The position numbers and the translations under genes are program-made. Shown here piece after piece: positions 1 to 12,500 of a stretch of 64,000 nt of DNA. Source of the stretch: Hericium rajendrae (lineage: Eukaryota; Basidiomycota; Agaricomycetes; Russulales; Hericiaceae); contig CM065879.1 of the NCBI GenBank assembly GCA_033439255.1, positions 3,044,501 through 3,108,500 of the forward strand, in the 5' to 3' direction. Under the pieces are notes generated by a model. It made no database searches, had not been told where the DNA came from, and saw only the letters and a program-made list of their open reading frames with translations. Each line of letters starts with the position of its first letter. Position 1 is the stretch's first letter.

Positions 1-279
1 GGGCTGAGAACCGTACAATTCTTTCTTTCACCCCAGCGACACGCCAGACTTGAATTATGCCGTCTGTTTTGCATATCTACTTTCGTCAATCTCCTTGTCC
101 ACCTTGTTCTTGCTTTGTACTGCTCAACGCTTTCCATCGCTTTCCATCGCTATCAATCACGATCTTCATGGCATGTTTACTATATAGAGAACTTTATACA
201 GACATAACCGTTCAATTAAACATGTTTGTTCTACGCCATCACCGTCGTTCAAGCGCTCATCAGGTATATCTAATCTTTA

Positions 280-1230
280 CAATTGGGACGGTCTTGAGCA
301 GTCTAACAACCATACCCTGTCAAGTGCAAACGAATCGCAGGAGTCCAAATCGTGCCAAGGTGAGCGGTCTGCCCGCGATGTCAGCATTTCAAGAAATACT
401 TCGGCAAGCGTGGGCAAGGTAAGTCCATCGTGACCAGGCGGCTTCTGGCTGTCGAACTTCACGCTGCTGATCGTCAGGGACGACGAAGCTGGCAAGAATA
501 TGAAGACCAGGACACCCTCTATCGTGCAAGGAGTTTGCGCTCGGATCGCGGGTGTCCTGGATCATCGAATTCCGGTTTGAATGGAAGATTCTTGCAGCAA
601 GGAGACACCGTATAGGATCATTGAAACAGACGCATTGGTGATCTCGGGAACCTCCACATCGCAACGGAAGACTCTGACGGAGCAAAAACGCCTTGTTGGG
701 AGGGAGTTGCGCGTTTCGGACATACATACCTAAAAGGCTAACCATCGACAGAATATCGTCGAGAAGTTCGACGGAAGCGTGGAAACTCGCTTGATTTATC
801 CAGGCAAAGATGTCAAGGTGCTTCATCTCCCGCATCCGCAAGGCCAGTTCCCAGAGTGTTCCGAAGCAGGCTACTAACCTGTTATCAGTTATCGATAGAT
901 GTCCTTTCCAGCATCTTCACCAAGACGGAGAATTGATATGTGTTGTGTGCGACAGGTGAATAGGGTGCATGTGCTGCAGTGACGACGAAGCGATGGCATC
1001 GTCCGTAAGGATAAGTTGATGAAGACGGGAAAGTTCCTTGCAGCATTCAAATAGCATTTTTGGAATGGGGAAGCTGGCATAAGATCACCTACCTGGTTTA
1101 GGATCCGACAAATGCAGGTTGGACGTTGGAGATCAGTTGGAAGAGCATGCCTCAGCACGGCGTAGCACCACAAGAGAAATACTCACCTAGTAACACGTTG
1201 ATCTTTCGCGACAGCTTCAAAAAAATCTCA
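280..1230 (-). CDS. Unidentified spliced gene, possibly partial
   Basis: I do not recognise this reading. On the minus strand several open segments can be linked by plausible introns. A segment around 1060-925 is followed by a short intron (GTGAAG to AACAG, about 915-874). Next comes a segment near 875-735 that includes LWELALRMREMKHLDIFAWI and an amphipathic stretch ending ILSMVSLLG, followed by a GTATGT donor. One minus-strand frame is continuously open for 150 codons (389-841). The plus strand also offers spliced readings here, so the strand is not certain. The order and phase of the 3' exons are unresolved and no domain or start codon could be fixed. The neighbour is FES1 on the same strand, which starts upstream. 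It could be a degraded gene. Confidence 0.3.
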
Positions 1231-1271
1231 ATATATCCCCGCAAGTCCTAAGAATCCATTGACGAGTAGCT

Positions 1272-2600
1272 CTATGATACCGCTTTCATCAAAGTCTGCA
1301 AAGACTCTGGACTGAGACCCAGCACCTCTACATCATCGGCCGTGCGCCGCTTCTCCGCGAAAAACTTATTCAGCTCGCGCTTCTCGTCCTCAAAAACTGG
1401 CCGTTGTGCGACTCTACGTACATGTGCAGCAGCCTGTTCTCCGCAACGCGTGATCAGTATAAAGCCTCTGTGAGATAAGGAGCAGGAAGGGTTACGCGGC
1501 GATTTCTCCTCGAGATCAACGTCCCCTTCGCTGTCGCCGTCCACGCCGTGCGGCATCGGCGATACGAGCGTGCGCACGAGCGCGGCGAGCAGATGGTGCT
1601 CGCGGAGCGCCATCAGCGTGGTCGACGCCGTCGCGATGTTGGTCGGGTCGGAGAGCATGGACGCGTGCGAGTTCGCGTGCACGGGCGCACTGGGCGGCGC
1701 GGTGTCGGACGCGTGGAACGTCGCGCCGCTGGCTGTCGTCGTCGTGTCGTGTCGACGGGCGGGGGCGCTCGGCGTCGGTGGGGATCAGGAGGCTGTTGAT
1801 GAGGAAGGCGGTTTTACGCCGCACGGTGATGTCGGAATCTGTGTGGGTAATGGTGTCAGTGGGCGGTTTCTTACTAGGGGAGATTGCCGTGGCGACTCGC
1901 CTTCGAGGGCTTTGCGGAAGGCTTCCCAGCCGCCGACGCGGACCAGCTCGCTGACGGCGGCTGCGTTGTGCTTCAACAGGCCGGAAAGTGTATATACGGC
2001 TTTGGAGCGTAGTTGTGATGAGCAGACGGATGGCGACAAGAAACCTAAGAGAGTGGGTAGGGGTTTAGTTCCAGGTACTAGAGATGGTGTCATTTTTATG
2101 CATCTCGAGACGAATGGATTCGACGCACGGCTTTTTGTGCTGCGGGATTGTTCTGGACGGCGGTTCCGATCACCCAGAGAGCCTGGGTCTTGATGTTGTC
2201 GGATGACGACGATGTGAGCAGTTTCTGCAATGGCTCCCACATTTGAAGTTTCCCGAGATCTATGGGGAGATTATCAACTGGCATCCTAACCCACGAGCGC
2301 AGGGAGCGTACTGTTTGCGTTGTCGATATGCTCGACCAGCTATACACGCGTTAGTGCTATTGCGAAAGGCTATAGATGTGTTCTCACCATCTCCAGATCA
2401 TCAAGCGCGATTATGCGGCCCTCTTCCGACAGACTTTCGTCTAACGCCTTCGTCAGAGATTCCTTCATCAGCTCTGCATCTGGCCGTCCCAGTATATGAT
2501 CCAAAATTGCTGGATCGAGGTCTTTTCGCGGCTCAGTCTGCTGCGCCTGCTGCCCCTCTGGAGTCGAGTTTTGAACGCCCCATCGCAAGAGATGATCCAT
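1272..2600 (-). CDS. FES1: Hsp70 nucleotide exchange factor Fes1 (HspBP1 family)
   Basis: Fes1 is a cytosolic armadillo-type exchange factor that releases ADP from Hsp70 (Ssa) and supports turnover of misfolded proteins. The start at MDHLLRWGVQNS matches the short family N-terminus. It is followed by a DLDPAILDHILGRPDAELMK segment and a helix ending ALDDLEM, where the first intron begins. Armadillo repeats are visible further on: LWVIGTAVQNNPAAQKA, then SKAVYTLSGLLKHNAAAVSEL, then a segment opening TAFLINSLLIP. The last exon ends VLGLSPESLQTLMKAVS. At least four short introns split the gene. The third armadillo region is interrupted by a serine/proline/histidine-rich stretch about 1.6-1.8 kb, where exon limits are uncertain. 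A longer in-frame upstream ATG at 2648 is less like the family. Confidence 0.85.
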
Positions 2601-2850
2601 GCTGTCGAATATGTGGATGCGAAGGTGGAGAAGATGTGATAAATGCAAGGTTAAGGATACAACACTTCACGTCGTAGAACAGCTATCGATACAAATATGT
2701 TTCCGGTGAAGATGGTGGAGGGGAACAAGCGAGAAGGTGCCCGAAGCAAAACGCGTCGCGCGCCTAAACCCCTCACGTGCTCCGCGTCGCAACGTCTTGC
2801 GCGCCGTCTCGAGCGTCTTGCGGTCGTCTCTCAAGTCAAATAACAGCAGC

Positions 2851-3310
2851 ATGGCACCAACAGGAGGTGAGCAATATATATGTCCTCGTGGCGGACAAGA
2901 GGATGAATCGATGGTGTATCAACAGAACCGACTCAGTCGCCGAAGCCGCAGCCGCTGGGCCACTTCCCATCCCTGCTGCTGTTCACGACCGTGACGCTGT
3001 GCTTCCTCTTCATCCTATGGAGGAGAGCGAACGCCCTGCGCACCGTCGTATCGCACCAGTGCGTATTTCTCCTTCCCTTGTTCTCCGTCTCTGACGGGAC
3101 GGCCGCAGGCTGAAGACGTGGAGCCGGCGGGACGGCGACATCCGCCTGTCAGAGGACGACGGCCCGCCGGCGCATACGTTCTTGGAGGATGAGTACGATA
3201 TTGACGGCGATGAGATCGCGGACGATGCGCTGGCGCTGCGGGATGAGCTGCGGTCGGCGGGCCGGAGCCCCCTGCGTCGCCGCTGCCGCCACCCATTGCT
3301 GCACCGGTAG
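2851..3310 (+). CDS. Small single-pass membrane protein, function unknown
   Basis: A three-exon model of about 115 codons reads cleanly. Exon 1 (MAPTG) ends at a GTGAGC donor. Exon 2 carries a proline-rich lead and one hydrophobic helix (LLLFTTVTLCFLFILW), followed by arginines. Exon 3, after a TGACGGGACGGCCGCAG acceptor region, is acidic (FLEDEYDIDGDEIADDAL) and ends in an arginine-rich tail. The charge pattern suggests a single-pass protein with a cytosolic acidic tail. I do not recognise a family. It is transcribed divergently from FES1, and the two starts are about 250 bp apart. Confidence 0.6.
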
Positions 3311-3954
3311 AATGAAGACCTTTCGTGCGTTCCGTTGAGTGCACACCAGATAGAGACTGATTGTACATGCGCATGCTCAGACAGCGTTGCTGTTCTGCGA
3401 GTCGAGTCACAGTCTATTCATCATCGTTCTTTATCTTTAGACTTTTGCCTAATCCTTGCAGAGCTCGTTGTATTCAAAACACGCATCCGCTCAGACATTT
3501 ATTTAACGCGCAGGTCTGATCTTGGTCGTTAGACTCGCCGACTTATGGCAGTGTCTGTGCCGTGCAAGGTCCATCATATCTGCGAACACGTCGATATTTC
3601 AGTGTGTGTACTCCTGGGTGGTTTGCCCCCACGTTTGTCGCAGGCTCTTCCTTTGATTCCTGCCAATATTGTAAGCCCAATTCTCCATAGGTTAGCCACC
3701 TGTTCCGATATCCCCTGGGCCTCGGATTATTCACAGCTGGTAGAACAGCTGTAAATGGACTGAGGACCCTGATTGACATGCTGCCTCTGAACCTCTTACA
3801 GCACGCACTCTTCCGATCCAATCAATCCAATTAAATCCGCAACCATGTTTCAGGTACTATGATACAACGACGTGAATAACAATGGGACAGCAGACTACAC
3901 AACACAAGGATATACAACGAAAGATCGATATAGATACTATCCGCGCGACACGCA
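3311..3954. other. Intergenic, nothing recognised
   Basis: This is the convergent gap between the small membrane protein (+) and the multi-pass membrane protein (-). A 92-codon minus reading (3543-3821) has no recognisable features. I take the stretch as 3' untranslated and spacer DNA. Confidence 0.4.
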
Positions 3955-5517
3955 CTACGACAACGCGTCCCACAGCCCGAGCCCTGCGAAGAACGTTCCC
4001 AAACCGACGAGAAACCCAAGGTACGCGACGACGTGCAGTCCGACGCGCGGGAGGAGCACGGGCGTGTGCAGCACGGAGAGGAAGAAGTGCAAGACGAAGA
4101 CAAGCGCGAAGGTGATGTAGAACGCGCGGTTCGTGCTGTAGAGGGGTATGAGGTACGGCGTCGCGGGGGCGCGGAGAACAATGTGAGGATGGGGTGAGAG
4201 GTGGAGACGGAGATGGGCGCGCTGAGGTAGGCGGCGGAGAGAAGGAGGAGAAAGCCGAGGGAGAGAAAGATGGAGGCGATGCGGAGCAGGCAGGATATGA
4301 AGACGGGTATATCCTATAAGATATATTTAGCGCGATTCACAGAGTAGGTGGGAATGGAAGACGCACAATCGCGGGCACGCCATATAGCTCTTCGAGCTCC
4401 TCCCGCGTCTTGAGAACGACCAGCATATCGAGGTCCTTCTCGACCTCGAGCTTTATCTCCGCCTCGCTCGGGAGGCGCGATACCGACCTGCGCAGACCCA
4501 AGTCTTCCGGCACATCCGCCTCGCCCTCGAGCGCCGACCCGCTCGAGGGCGAGAACGCCACGACCGGGCTGTGGTCCGCGCTGCCCGCGCGCGGCGCACC
4601 ATTCGCACGCGCCGACGCGTCGAGCAGCGCCGCGAGCTCCTCCTCGCTGACGAGCGCATTGCGGTAGAGCGCGATCTGCGCGTAGCCCTGCACGATCCCG
4701 ACGGCCACCTCCGCGAGGGACCAGCCGAGCGCGAGCCAGACGACGCGCCAGAACACGGCGTCGCGGTACGTCGGCTGCGGCCAGTCCATGTGGTGTCGCA
4801 GCTGCAGGATCGGAGCGCGGCGAAGCGCAGGGCGTTGCGCAGGAGGACGTGCGCGGCGGTCGCGAGGACGCTCGCGGGCGCGGGGGGCGCGAGCGCGGCG
4901 AAGAGCGTGAATAGGGGCTCGGAGAGCAGGTGCGAGAGGGCCCAGAGGGCGGCGGCGGTGAGGAGCTCGGGGAGGGGTGTGCGGAAGGTGCGGGGTTGGG
5001 AGGGATCGGTGAAGGGGGGCGTGTGCCAGATGAGTGAGGGGAGGAAGGCGAGGAGGAGCCAGACCAGGGCGCAGGATATCGGGACGGAGGTGTAGGCGAG
5101 CACCAGGCTTCGGTATGAGCCTGCGGCGCGTTAGCAATGCACTTCTTGCTGGGCAGAAAACATGGCTTTCATACCGAGGTAGAGGCCCCTTTCTGCCAGA
5201 AACGCGTTTGCGACGTCCTCGGCGATGTCGACGTCTTCCTCAGGTACCTTCGCGAGCAAGCTGTTGCGCCGGTATGTCTCTGGGCTTTCTGTCCTGCTGC
5301 CTGCTCCGAGGTTATGCTCGTCGTCACCATGACTGTCGGTAGCGCCGTACGAGCGTCGTCTTGGAGGAGACATGCGGTTAGAAGTGTCGAGGAGAGGCCG
5401 CCTGCGACCGTCGGCCTCAGAGTCCGAGCTTGAGCCTGAGCTCGGCGCAGAGGCCTTGCCCTTGGACGAATTGCGCCCCAGCGTCCACAAGCCTATACCA
5501 AGGAGTCGACTCAACAT
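3955..5517 (-). CDS. Multi-pass membrane protein, function unknown
   Basis: The first exon (from 5517) encodes a serine-rich, polar, presumably cytosolic N-terminus: SSGSSSDSEADGRRRPLLD, then VPEEDVDIAEDVANAFLAERGL. The second exon encodes hydrophobic helices (VLAYTSVPISCALVWLLLAF and others), a conserved-looking HHMDWPQPTYRDAVFWRVVW segment, another helix pair, and a charged tail with DMLVVLKTREELEELYG. The third exon (about 4316 to 3955) has further helices and ends GTFFAGLGLWDALS. At least six membrane segments are expected. The reading frame jumps once within exon 2 (near 4820, in CTCCGATCC) and once in exon 3 (near 4180, in a CCCC run). Each break would be explained by one missing C. I know no function for it. 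Confidence 0.6.
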
Positions 5518-7319
5518 CGTGGAGGCTGATCAGGAGATCCAGGGGCAGGAAAAGCATTCGAGGGAGGGGAGACGCTCATATAAATCAGAAGTTGGTGACA
5601 AGGTCCGTCGCGTCGTACTTCGAGACCGCCGTGACGGAAGCAAATTGGCCGATGAGGTTCTCCTTGCGACAGATTTCGCCTTCATCAACGAATTAGGAAC
5701 TGCTTCAAAATGTATAACAAAACATTGCATTATTTGCATGATAGAGTACAGGGTTACAGGAAGCATTTGTAGATACAGCTATGGTGAACACAACCAGACG
5801 TTTGAGTATGGGATGGTCACTGTGATGAATGAGGGTCAGTCACCGTAATCTCGTAGAAACAGGACGGCGTAGAAAAGGTTCAGCTGCTCGATGCATATCA
5901 ACAAGTACCCCGCCCATCTCCACTTTGTACACTGGGAGACTGAACGGACGAGGCACATTCGTGTCCGCCCATCGATAGTTTATTTCATCTCGACACGAAT
6001 GGAAAGGAAAGGGAATAAGGATAGAAAAGATACGAAAGCTCACCTTCAAGATCATTCAGAGGGCATCCGCGTTTTCCAAAGACCTGGAGAAGAGGATTCA
6101 TGTCAGTACACAGCTGAGACAGCGCGAGGATGAGGAAAGTTCAGACAAGGCTGAAATCGATATATGGATTCCACACGAGATTTCGGAATGTGGTAAAGTA
6201 TGGTATAAAGATGAATCATCACTTAGGACGATGGCGACAGGAAAGGGAGACTTACCTTAGAAAAAGTGGACCATTCGTAGTTATCGAGCAAGCAGAAGAA
6301 ATTTGTACGCGTCCATCTTATAGCAAAATTTAGGACTCCGACACGTGCCGAGGGCTTGCCCTAAACTCACCTCTTTTCATCAAGAAATTTCTGCTTTGCT
6401 TTCGCCAGCATGTTCACGTTCGCGATGTCCTTGAGTAGATCCCCAAGGCGCTGTCATGACGATGGTGAGTTCTGGTTTCCTTTGCTTTCTATCCGACGTC
6501 TTTTCAGTCGTCGAAAGATGAGAAATATTCATTTTAACAGTTATCCCTGTCTTAATCAACCGTGTCGATAACTTCTGTTTTTCTGACCTTCTCAACGCAT
6601 TCCTGTCGACATCTTTGCTGACATCGACGCGTTATTCTAGGTGTTATGTGATAGGACGACTGCGTTGACGCTCTGGGTGTTTCATGTATCGTATTAGCTC
6701 TGTATTATATTTGTTTCAATTTCAGAGGCTTGCCCTAAAGTCATCAGCTTCTCTGCTGTTCCGCTCTTGTGCATACCCAAGATGTTTGGACGCCGCCCTG
6801 CACGCTTTCCTAACAATCGAGGACAATCAGTGGACGGTTTTTGTACGACAGTGGATCCTCGTTTCCTGTGCTTCCGACACGACAGTAGAATGAAACAACC
6901 GCACATTGACATGCAGATTCTGCTTTCTGAAACTATCATGTCGAGAATGTTTACATCCTGGACCAGCGACTTCCTTCTCAGGATCGTCCCATTGATGTCT
7001 CTTTGACGACCATGCCTATTGCAGATGCTTCACTGTGCCAAGTTGTACTTATGTGGGGCTGGTTGCATGAAAGCTTCTTGGCTCCGTGCACCAGTGAAGA
7101 GTTACATTTTCTCGTGTTTGTATCATACATATTTCGCGCCGCCAAGTACCACGTTTTTGTTTGTGAATACGCACGTTCTCGTTGGATGTCGACGACGGCG
7201 TGGTTCATGCGTCGATAAGGGATCGATGGATGGAGATGAGATTGACCTGCCCTAAGCCCCGCCGTGGCGCCTGCTCGTGTCGAAAAATTTGAACAGCCAC
7301 GGCTACTGATCAATCCCAT
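5518..7319. other. Gene-poor stretch with a few exon-like minus-strand pieces
   Basis: No complete gene could be built. On the minus strand, short open pieces with splice-like borders occur around 6460-6375 (containing LAKAKQKFLDEKR, followed by GTGAGT), 6285-6240 (CLLDNYEWSTFSK, followed by GTAAGT) and 6090-6050 (VFGKRGCPLNDLEG, followed by GTGAGC). Two hydrophobic pieces lie near 5920-5780 (LNLFYAVLFLRDYG, then HPILKRLVVFTIAV). The last two resemble a membrane helix pair. Phases do not join convincingly, so this may be a decayed or very short-exon membrane protein gene. The interval 6500-7300 shows nothing. Confidence 0.25.
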
Positions 7320-7394
7320 CTCTTATAACGCCTTTCCATCTCTCTCCATCCTCCCCTCCTTGCCTCCGTTGTTGTCTCAAAAAATTCGTCCAAA
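7320..7394 (+). promoter_or_regulatory. Core promoter of the EF1-gamma gene
   Basis: A TATA-like CTTATAACG at about 7321 is followed by a long pyrimidine-rich tract (repeats of TCTCTCCATC and CCTCC) ending about 30 bases before the ATG. A pyrimidine run next to the transcription start is common in highly expressed fungal housekeeping genes. The start context is CAAAATG. Confidence 0.5.
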
Positions 7395-9031
7395 ATGTCC
7401 GTTGGAACCGTCTACTCGACCTCCGAGGTTGACACCAAGCGCGTGCGTTCGCCCCCTTTGCTCGCTTAGATGAGATATGCTAACTGACCGGTGCGATTGC
7501 AGATCCAAGCTACGGCTGCGTTTGCTGGTCTCTCTGTTGACGTGAAGGAGAGCAAAGCCGACCTTATTAAGACGCCCACTCTTGAAACCGCGGACGGTTT
7601 CTCTGTGTTCGACGCAACTGCCATCTCCCGATACCGTGAGTTATGACTCCTAATTTTTTGTTGATTTGGGAAAGGAGGCATTTGCTGCGAGCATGGTCGT
7701 CTTTCTGCAGCAGGCACGAAGGATATCAGATCATTTTCACGAGCTCGTATCTTCGTCAAGGAGACGGGATTATATTTTTATTGCTCATGCTTGTTACGAG
7801 TTGTGACTGACATTTCCTTCCATCAGTCGCCTCCCTTGCCCCCAACTCCACCCTCCTCGGCACTGACCCCAAGGAGGCCGCCGTCGTCGATGCCTGGGTC
7901 GCCCACGCTGACGAGATCGCCCACTTCGACAACTTCATTGTTGCCCTCGTCCGTGGTGCCATTACCCCCTACAATAAGCCCGTGCGTTTACCCATCCCAT
8001 TCAGCCCTTCACGCACTGAGCTGCCTTCCAGATTCACACCCACGTCGCCGACCGCCTGACCGCCTCTCTGACCATCCTCGAAAAGCACCTCGCGACCCGC
8101 ACCTTCCTCGCGACCGAGCGCATCACCCTTGCCGACATCGCCGTCGCCGCGATCCTCCAGCACGCCTTCACCACGAACGTCGACGCCGCGCTGCGCGCCA
8201 AGTTCGTGAACGTCCTGCGCCACTTCGAGACGGTCGTCAACCAGTCCGCGCTGAAGCCCGTCTTTGGCGAGACCGCGTTCGTTGAGAAGGCGATCCAGTA
8301 CACGCCCCCCGCCAAGAAAAGGAGGAGAAGAAAAAGGAGGAGGCGCCCAAGCCCAAGGCGGCGAAGAAGCCGAAGGAGGTCGAGGAGGATGAGGAGGAAG
8401 GAGGAAAAGCCCTACGTCGAGGAGCCCAAGGAGAAGAACCCACTCGACTCGCTGCCCAAGTCGTCATTCAACCTCGAGGACTGGAAACGCGCGTACTCCA
8501 ACAAAGACACGCGCGGCGCAGACGGCGCGCTCGAGTGGTTCTACCAGCAGTACGTTTGTGTGTTCGCGCTGCGTGGGGGACTGACTGACTGATTGACGCG
8601 CGGCTGCAGCTTCGACAAGGAGGGCTTCTCGATCTGGCGCGTGGACTTCAAGTACAACAGCGAGCTGACGCAGACGTTTATGTCGTCGAACCAGATCGGC
8701 GGGTTCTTCAACCGCCTCGAGGCGTCGCGCAAGTATCTGTTCGGCTCGGTCGGCGTGCTCGGGCAGACGAACGACTCGGTCATCAGCGGCGCGCTCATCG
8801 CGCGCGGGCAGGACATCGTCCCCGTCGTCAACGTCGCGCCCGATTTTGAGAGCTACAGCTACGAGCGCCTCGACCTCGACAATCCCGCGCAGAAGGCGTT
8901 CTTCGAGGGCGCGCTCGCGTGGGATCTGGAGATCGACGGGAAGAAGTGGGTCGATGGCAAGAACGTACGTCTGCTTTTTGCGTTGTCTGTCTGGCAGTTG
9001 CTGATTTACTTGTGAATTGCAGTTCAAGTAG
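7395..9031 (+). CDS. Translation elongation factor 1-gamma (eEF1B gamma)
   Basis: This is the gamma subunit of the eEF1B guanine nucleotide exchange complex, which recycles eEF1A-GDP during elongation. Six exons fit: 7395-7442, 7503-7635, 7827-7981, 8032-8549, 8610-8964 and 9023-9031. The order is an N-terminal GST-like domain (FDATAISRYLASLAPN, then LATERITLADIAVAAIL), a charged linker, and the C-terminal EF1G domain (NPLDSLPKSSFNLEDWKRAYSN, then WFYQHFDKEGFSIWRVDFKY, ending DGKNFK). The frame stays open through the linker, but about 8316-8400 it encodes an unusual arginine-rich run. A neighbouring frame gives the expected lysine/glutamate linker (KEEAPKPKAAKKPKEVEEDE). Two compensating single-base indels would explain this. 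Its promoter lies directly upstream. Confidence 0.93.
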
Positions 9032-9516
9032 GCTTGTAATGCGACCATCTGCTGTATTATGAAGTCATTGTAGCAGACCTTCCCGTCTGGTATCCATACT
9101 CCTTGTTAGATCCTTCATCATCCCCTCATCTTGTGTTTATCCGGTCCGGTCATCTGTTGTATTGCAATTTAGCAGGAGTGCGAATGCAAAATAAACATGT
9201 TTTTTAAGTCTCTAACGTGACGGTGTCTCGATGCCATGACGGACATGTGTGGAATCGGCATCTATAAGATGCAGCTTCTGCCTCGTGCACGCGGAGGCAC
9301 GAGGCGACGACTATCGCGTATCAACGTCGAACTTGTTCTCAGACACTGAGCAGCATACTGTCCTCAGCAACGCAACTCTATCGTTGCGGATATCCAAATC
9401 ATCAACATATTCCATATCAGGAGAATCAGACTGTTACTGTAGACTTTGTTGTAGGTTTTGCTCGCATTGCCCGTCCTACGATAGATATTGACATAACCGT
9501 GCACCGTGCAGGCAAT
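9032..9516. other. 3' region of EF1-gamma and upstream region of GTPase copy 1
   Basis: The stretch is AT-richer near 9040-9210, as expected of a 3' untranslated region (for example AAATAAACATG at 9190). No gene is visible. Confidence 0.4.
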
Positions 9517-12500
9517 ATGCCAGACACCATCGCGACCGCCGACGGGCCCTCCCACCAGGCCCAGCATCGCTTCACAGTCCACGCGTCCGCGGACGCCATA
9601 TCGTTCTCGATCGGGGACGTATACAAGGAGGTCGCGTGCATGGCGCGCGACGTCGCAGACGGGGTCAGGCAGGTCGCGGCCCTAACGAAGCTGCGCAAGA
9701 GCGTGTGGCTGCGGGATCTGCAGAGGTCTGAGGTTGCTTTTGTCAGGTGCTGCTGGGTGCTGTGCTGATTTTTGGTGGATCTTTAGTATTTCTGAGGCGG
9801 CGCCGCCGAAGATACGCATCGGATTCTGTGGAGGTAAGCCTAGTATCTGGTTGGCGGTTTCGTCCTCGGGCAGGCAGAGCATGAAGATAGATGCCCTTCT
9901 CGATGAGCACGGTCATGGCGAGCGTGTACGAGAGCGGTACTGACGCCCTGTCTGTCTATCAGCTACGGGGACTGGGAAATCATCAGTGATAAATTCTCTT
10001 CTGGGAGGTATGTGTTTACGGCTGATCTGATGAGCGGCATCTCTGACATGATCGCCGCGTTTCAGCCAATATCGTGGCTACCAACGCGATGCGCGGTACG
10101 TGAAATTAGTCTGAACGCCGTTCAACATATCCGCTGACGAGACGACAGCATGCACGGCCGTTGTCATCGAGGTCTCGCACCACCAGGAGACGAACGTGAC
10201 GGCGGACATCACCTTCGTCAGCAAGGTGAAGTGGCAGGAACAAATTGCGCTCTTCCTGGAGGATATGAAGGACATCGACGTCGAGGAGTTCAAGAAGCGG
10301 GCGCACTTTGGTGGGGACTCGGGGGAGGCTCCGGCTGTCGCTTGGTCCAAGGTTTGCATGCGTTCGGCGATGTCCTGCGTGTAAGATGCTGACCCGAGCC
10401 GATGCGACACAGTTCATGTTCGTTTACCCGGACATACCTCTCGAGCAGTTCGTCCAGATGTCAGTGGAGGACATTATCGGGCGCAACGCCGGCAAGTCAA
10501 TCTGCTTTGTTCGCCACGCTGAAAGCTTACACAGCATTCATGCGAATTAGAGATCCAGGATATGCTTGGCTCGATGAAGGCCATCGTCGCAGAGGACGCC
10601 GAACACTTTGAAGCCGAAATCGGGAGGTACATCGATTCCAACAGTCACTGCCTGCCGCCGCCGCCGCCGTCACCGAACTCTGGCGAAGAATCCCCCGATT
10701 TTCCGGATCTGGAAGATATAATGTAGGCAAGAAAAAATCTTGACCGAGCACGAAAAGATATTCTTTCTTCCCTAGGAAAAAAGACTATCTATTTCTAAAA
10801 TATTTTCTCCACTATATCTTGGGCAAAAAGCTGAGTGAAATGTATCGCCAAAGACAATATAGCCATGTGCGACCATCTGTTCATTTTCGCACCGCCGCCT
10901 GCAAATCACCGAACTCTGCTCCAGGGCCCTCTGGCGAAGAATCCCCCGATCCTTTCGCGGATCTAGACTTGTTGATGTCCATGATGTCTAGGCAAGATGG
11001 CAACATGTCTCCGCTGACCGAGCACGATCCCGACGACTCGCGCATGGACATTGACGATCCGGTCGAGCACGAGAGCGGCCAGCCTGCCGCCGAGGCTACT
11101 ACGGAAAGCCAAAAGGCGGTTCTGTGGCCTCTCATTGAACACGTCGCCATCCGCTGCAATGCACCTGTCCTCTCCACGGGTGCCATATTCGTCGACCTGC
11201 CGGGCATGTCTGACGCCAACGCTGCGCGAAACCGTATCGCCAAAGACAATATAGCCATGTGCGACCATCTGTTCATTTTCGCACCGATCACTCGAGCGCT
11301 AGACGATAGTGCTGCAAATCGTGCATACCTCTGTCCTCAGAAACATGTGCTTGTTCACTCGGGTTTGATATAGGGCTTATTGGTGATTCATTGAAGAGGC
11401 AGCTCATAAGTATGTTGTTATTTCTTGAGATTCACAAATTTTCACTAAACATCTGCCTTTGCAGTGGGTAAGCTGATGGCTTATTTATTGACATGCAGGA
11501 TGCAGGCTAATATTTTACAACTTTAATGCAAAGATGGCATGTAAGCTATCTCTGCATAGATACACATACTTTCAGAGTGTAGCTGATGTTTTATTTGTCA
11601 GATATGATTCCAGGAAGATGACATTCATCAGTAAGCTTTAATAGGCTTGAATATTAGCAACTCTTATTTATAAGGTGATCTTACTAGTGACAAAGACTGA
11701 TGATCTTGTCCCTTCTGAAGTGATCAAGAACCTTGGTTTGGACAATGATCCAAAAGTTGTGGAGCTAAAGAAGCAGATTTCAGAGTCTTCCACTTGCATT
11801 GACACAGAGAGCCACAGACAAAAAAAAGCAAAAGATAGTGCACAGGGTAGGCCATTTTAATTGCATTGATAATGTTGTTGATAATTGATAATTTTATCTA
11901 GAGATAGAGAAAAAGCTTACAATAGCCCAAGATGCACTGATAAAAAAGCTTGAGCAACCTACAATCAAACAAGAGTTTAAGACTATTAGTTCTTCATCTG
12001 ATTTAACTTCAAGAGCAGAATTGTCTATTGAACAAGGCAAAAAAAGAGCAAGTGACTCTGATCATCTTTCAGCCAAGCGACTACATCTTGATGAAAGTGT
12101 TAAGCTCAATACTTCTATTGTGAGTAACACTATATAAGATTTCAATTTGTGTTATAAATAATTTTATAATTTGTTTTTAGGAACAAACAATATATATTGA
12201 GAAGATCAAGGCTATGATTGAAGCAGGCAGTAAACAGCTTCAAGGTCATCTGAATATCATTCATGATACTACTCAAAATATCTCATTGGAAAGAAGAGAC
12301 AAGATTCAAGCTCAGCAAGATCTGAAAGCATATTGTTCTTTGAAGAGATCACAGGTAATATTTTGAAATTTGAATGATACTGAATTCTTATACAATGCAT
12401 ACTAGATTTCTAGGCAAATACTTCAGTATGATTTTAGGCAAAATCTTGAAGAATCTCAAGGTGTGAAAGTATGATTGTTCTTTCTTTTTTATAGTTTGAC

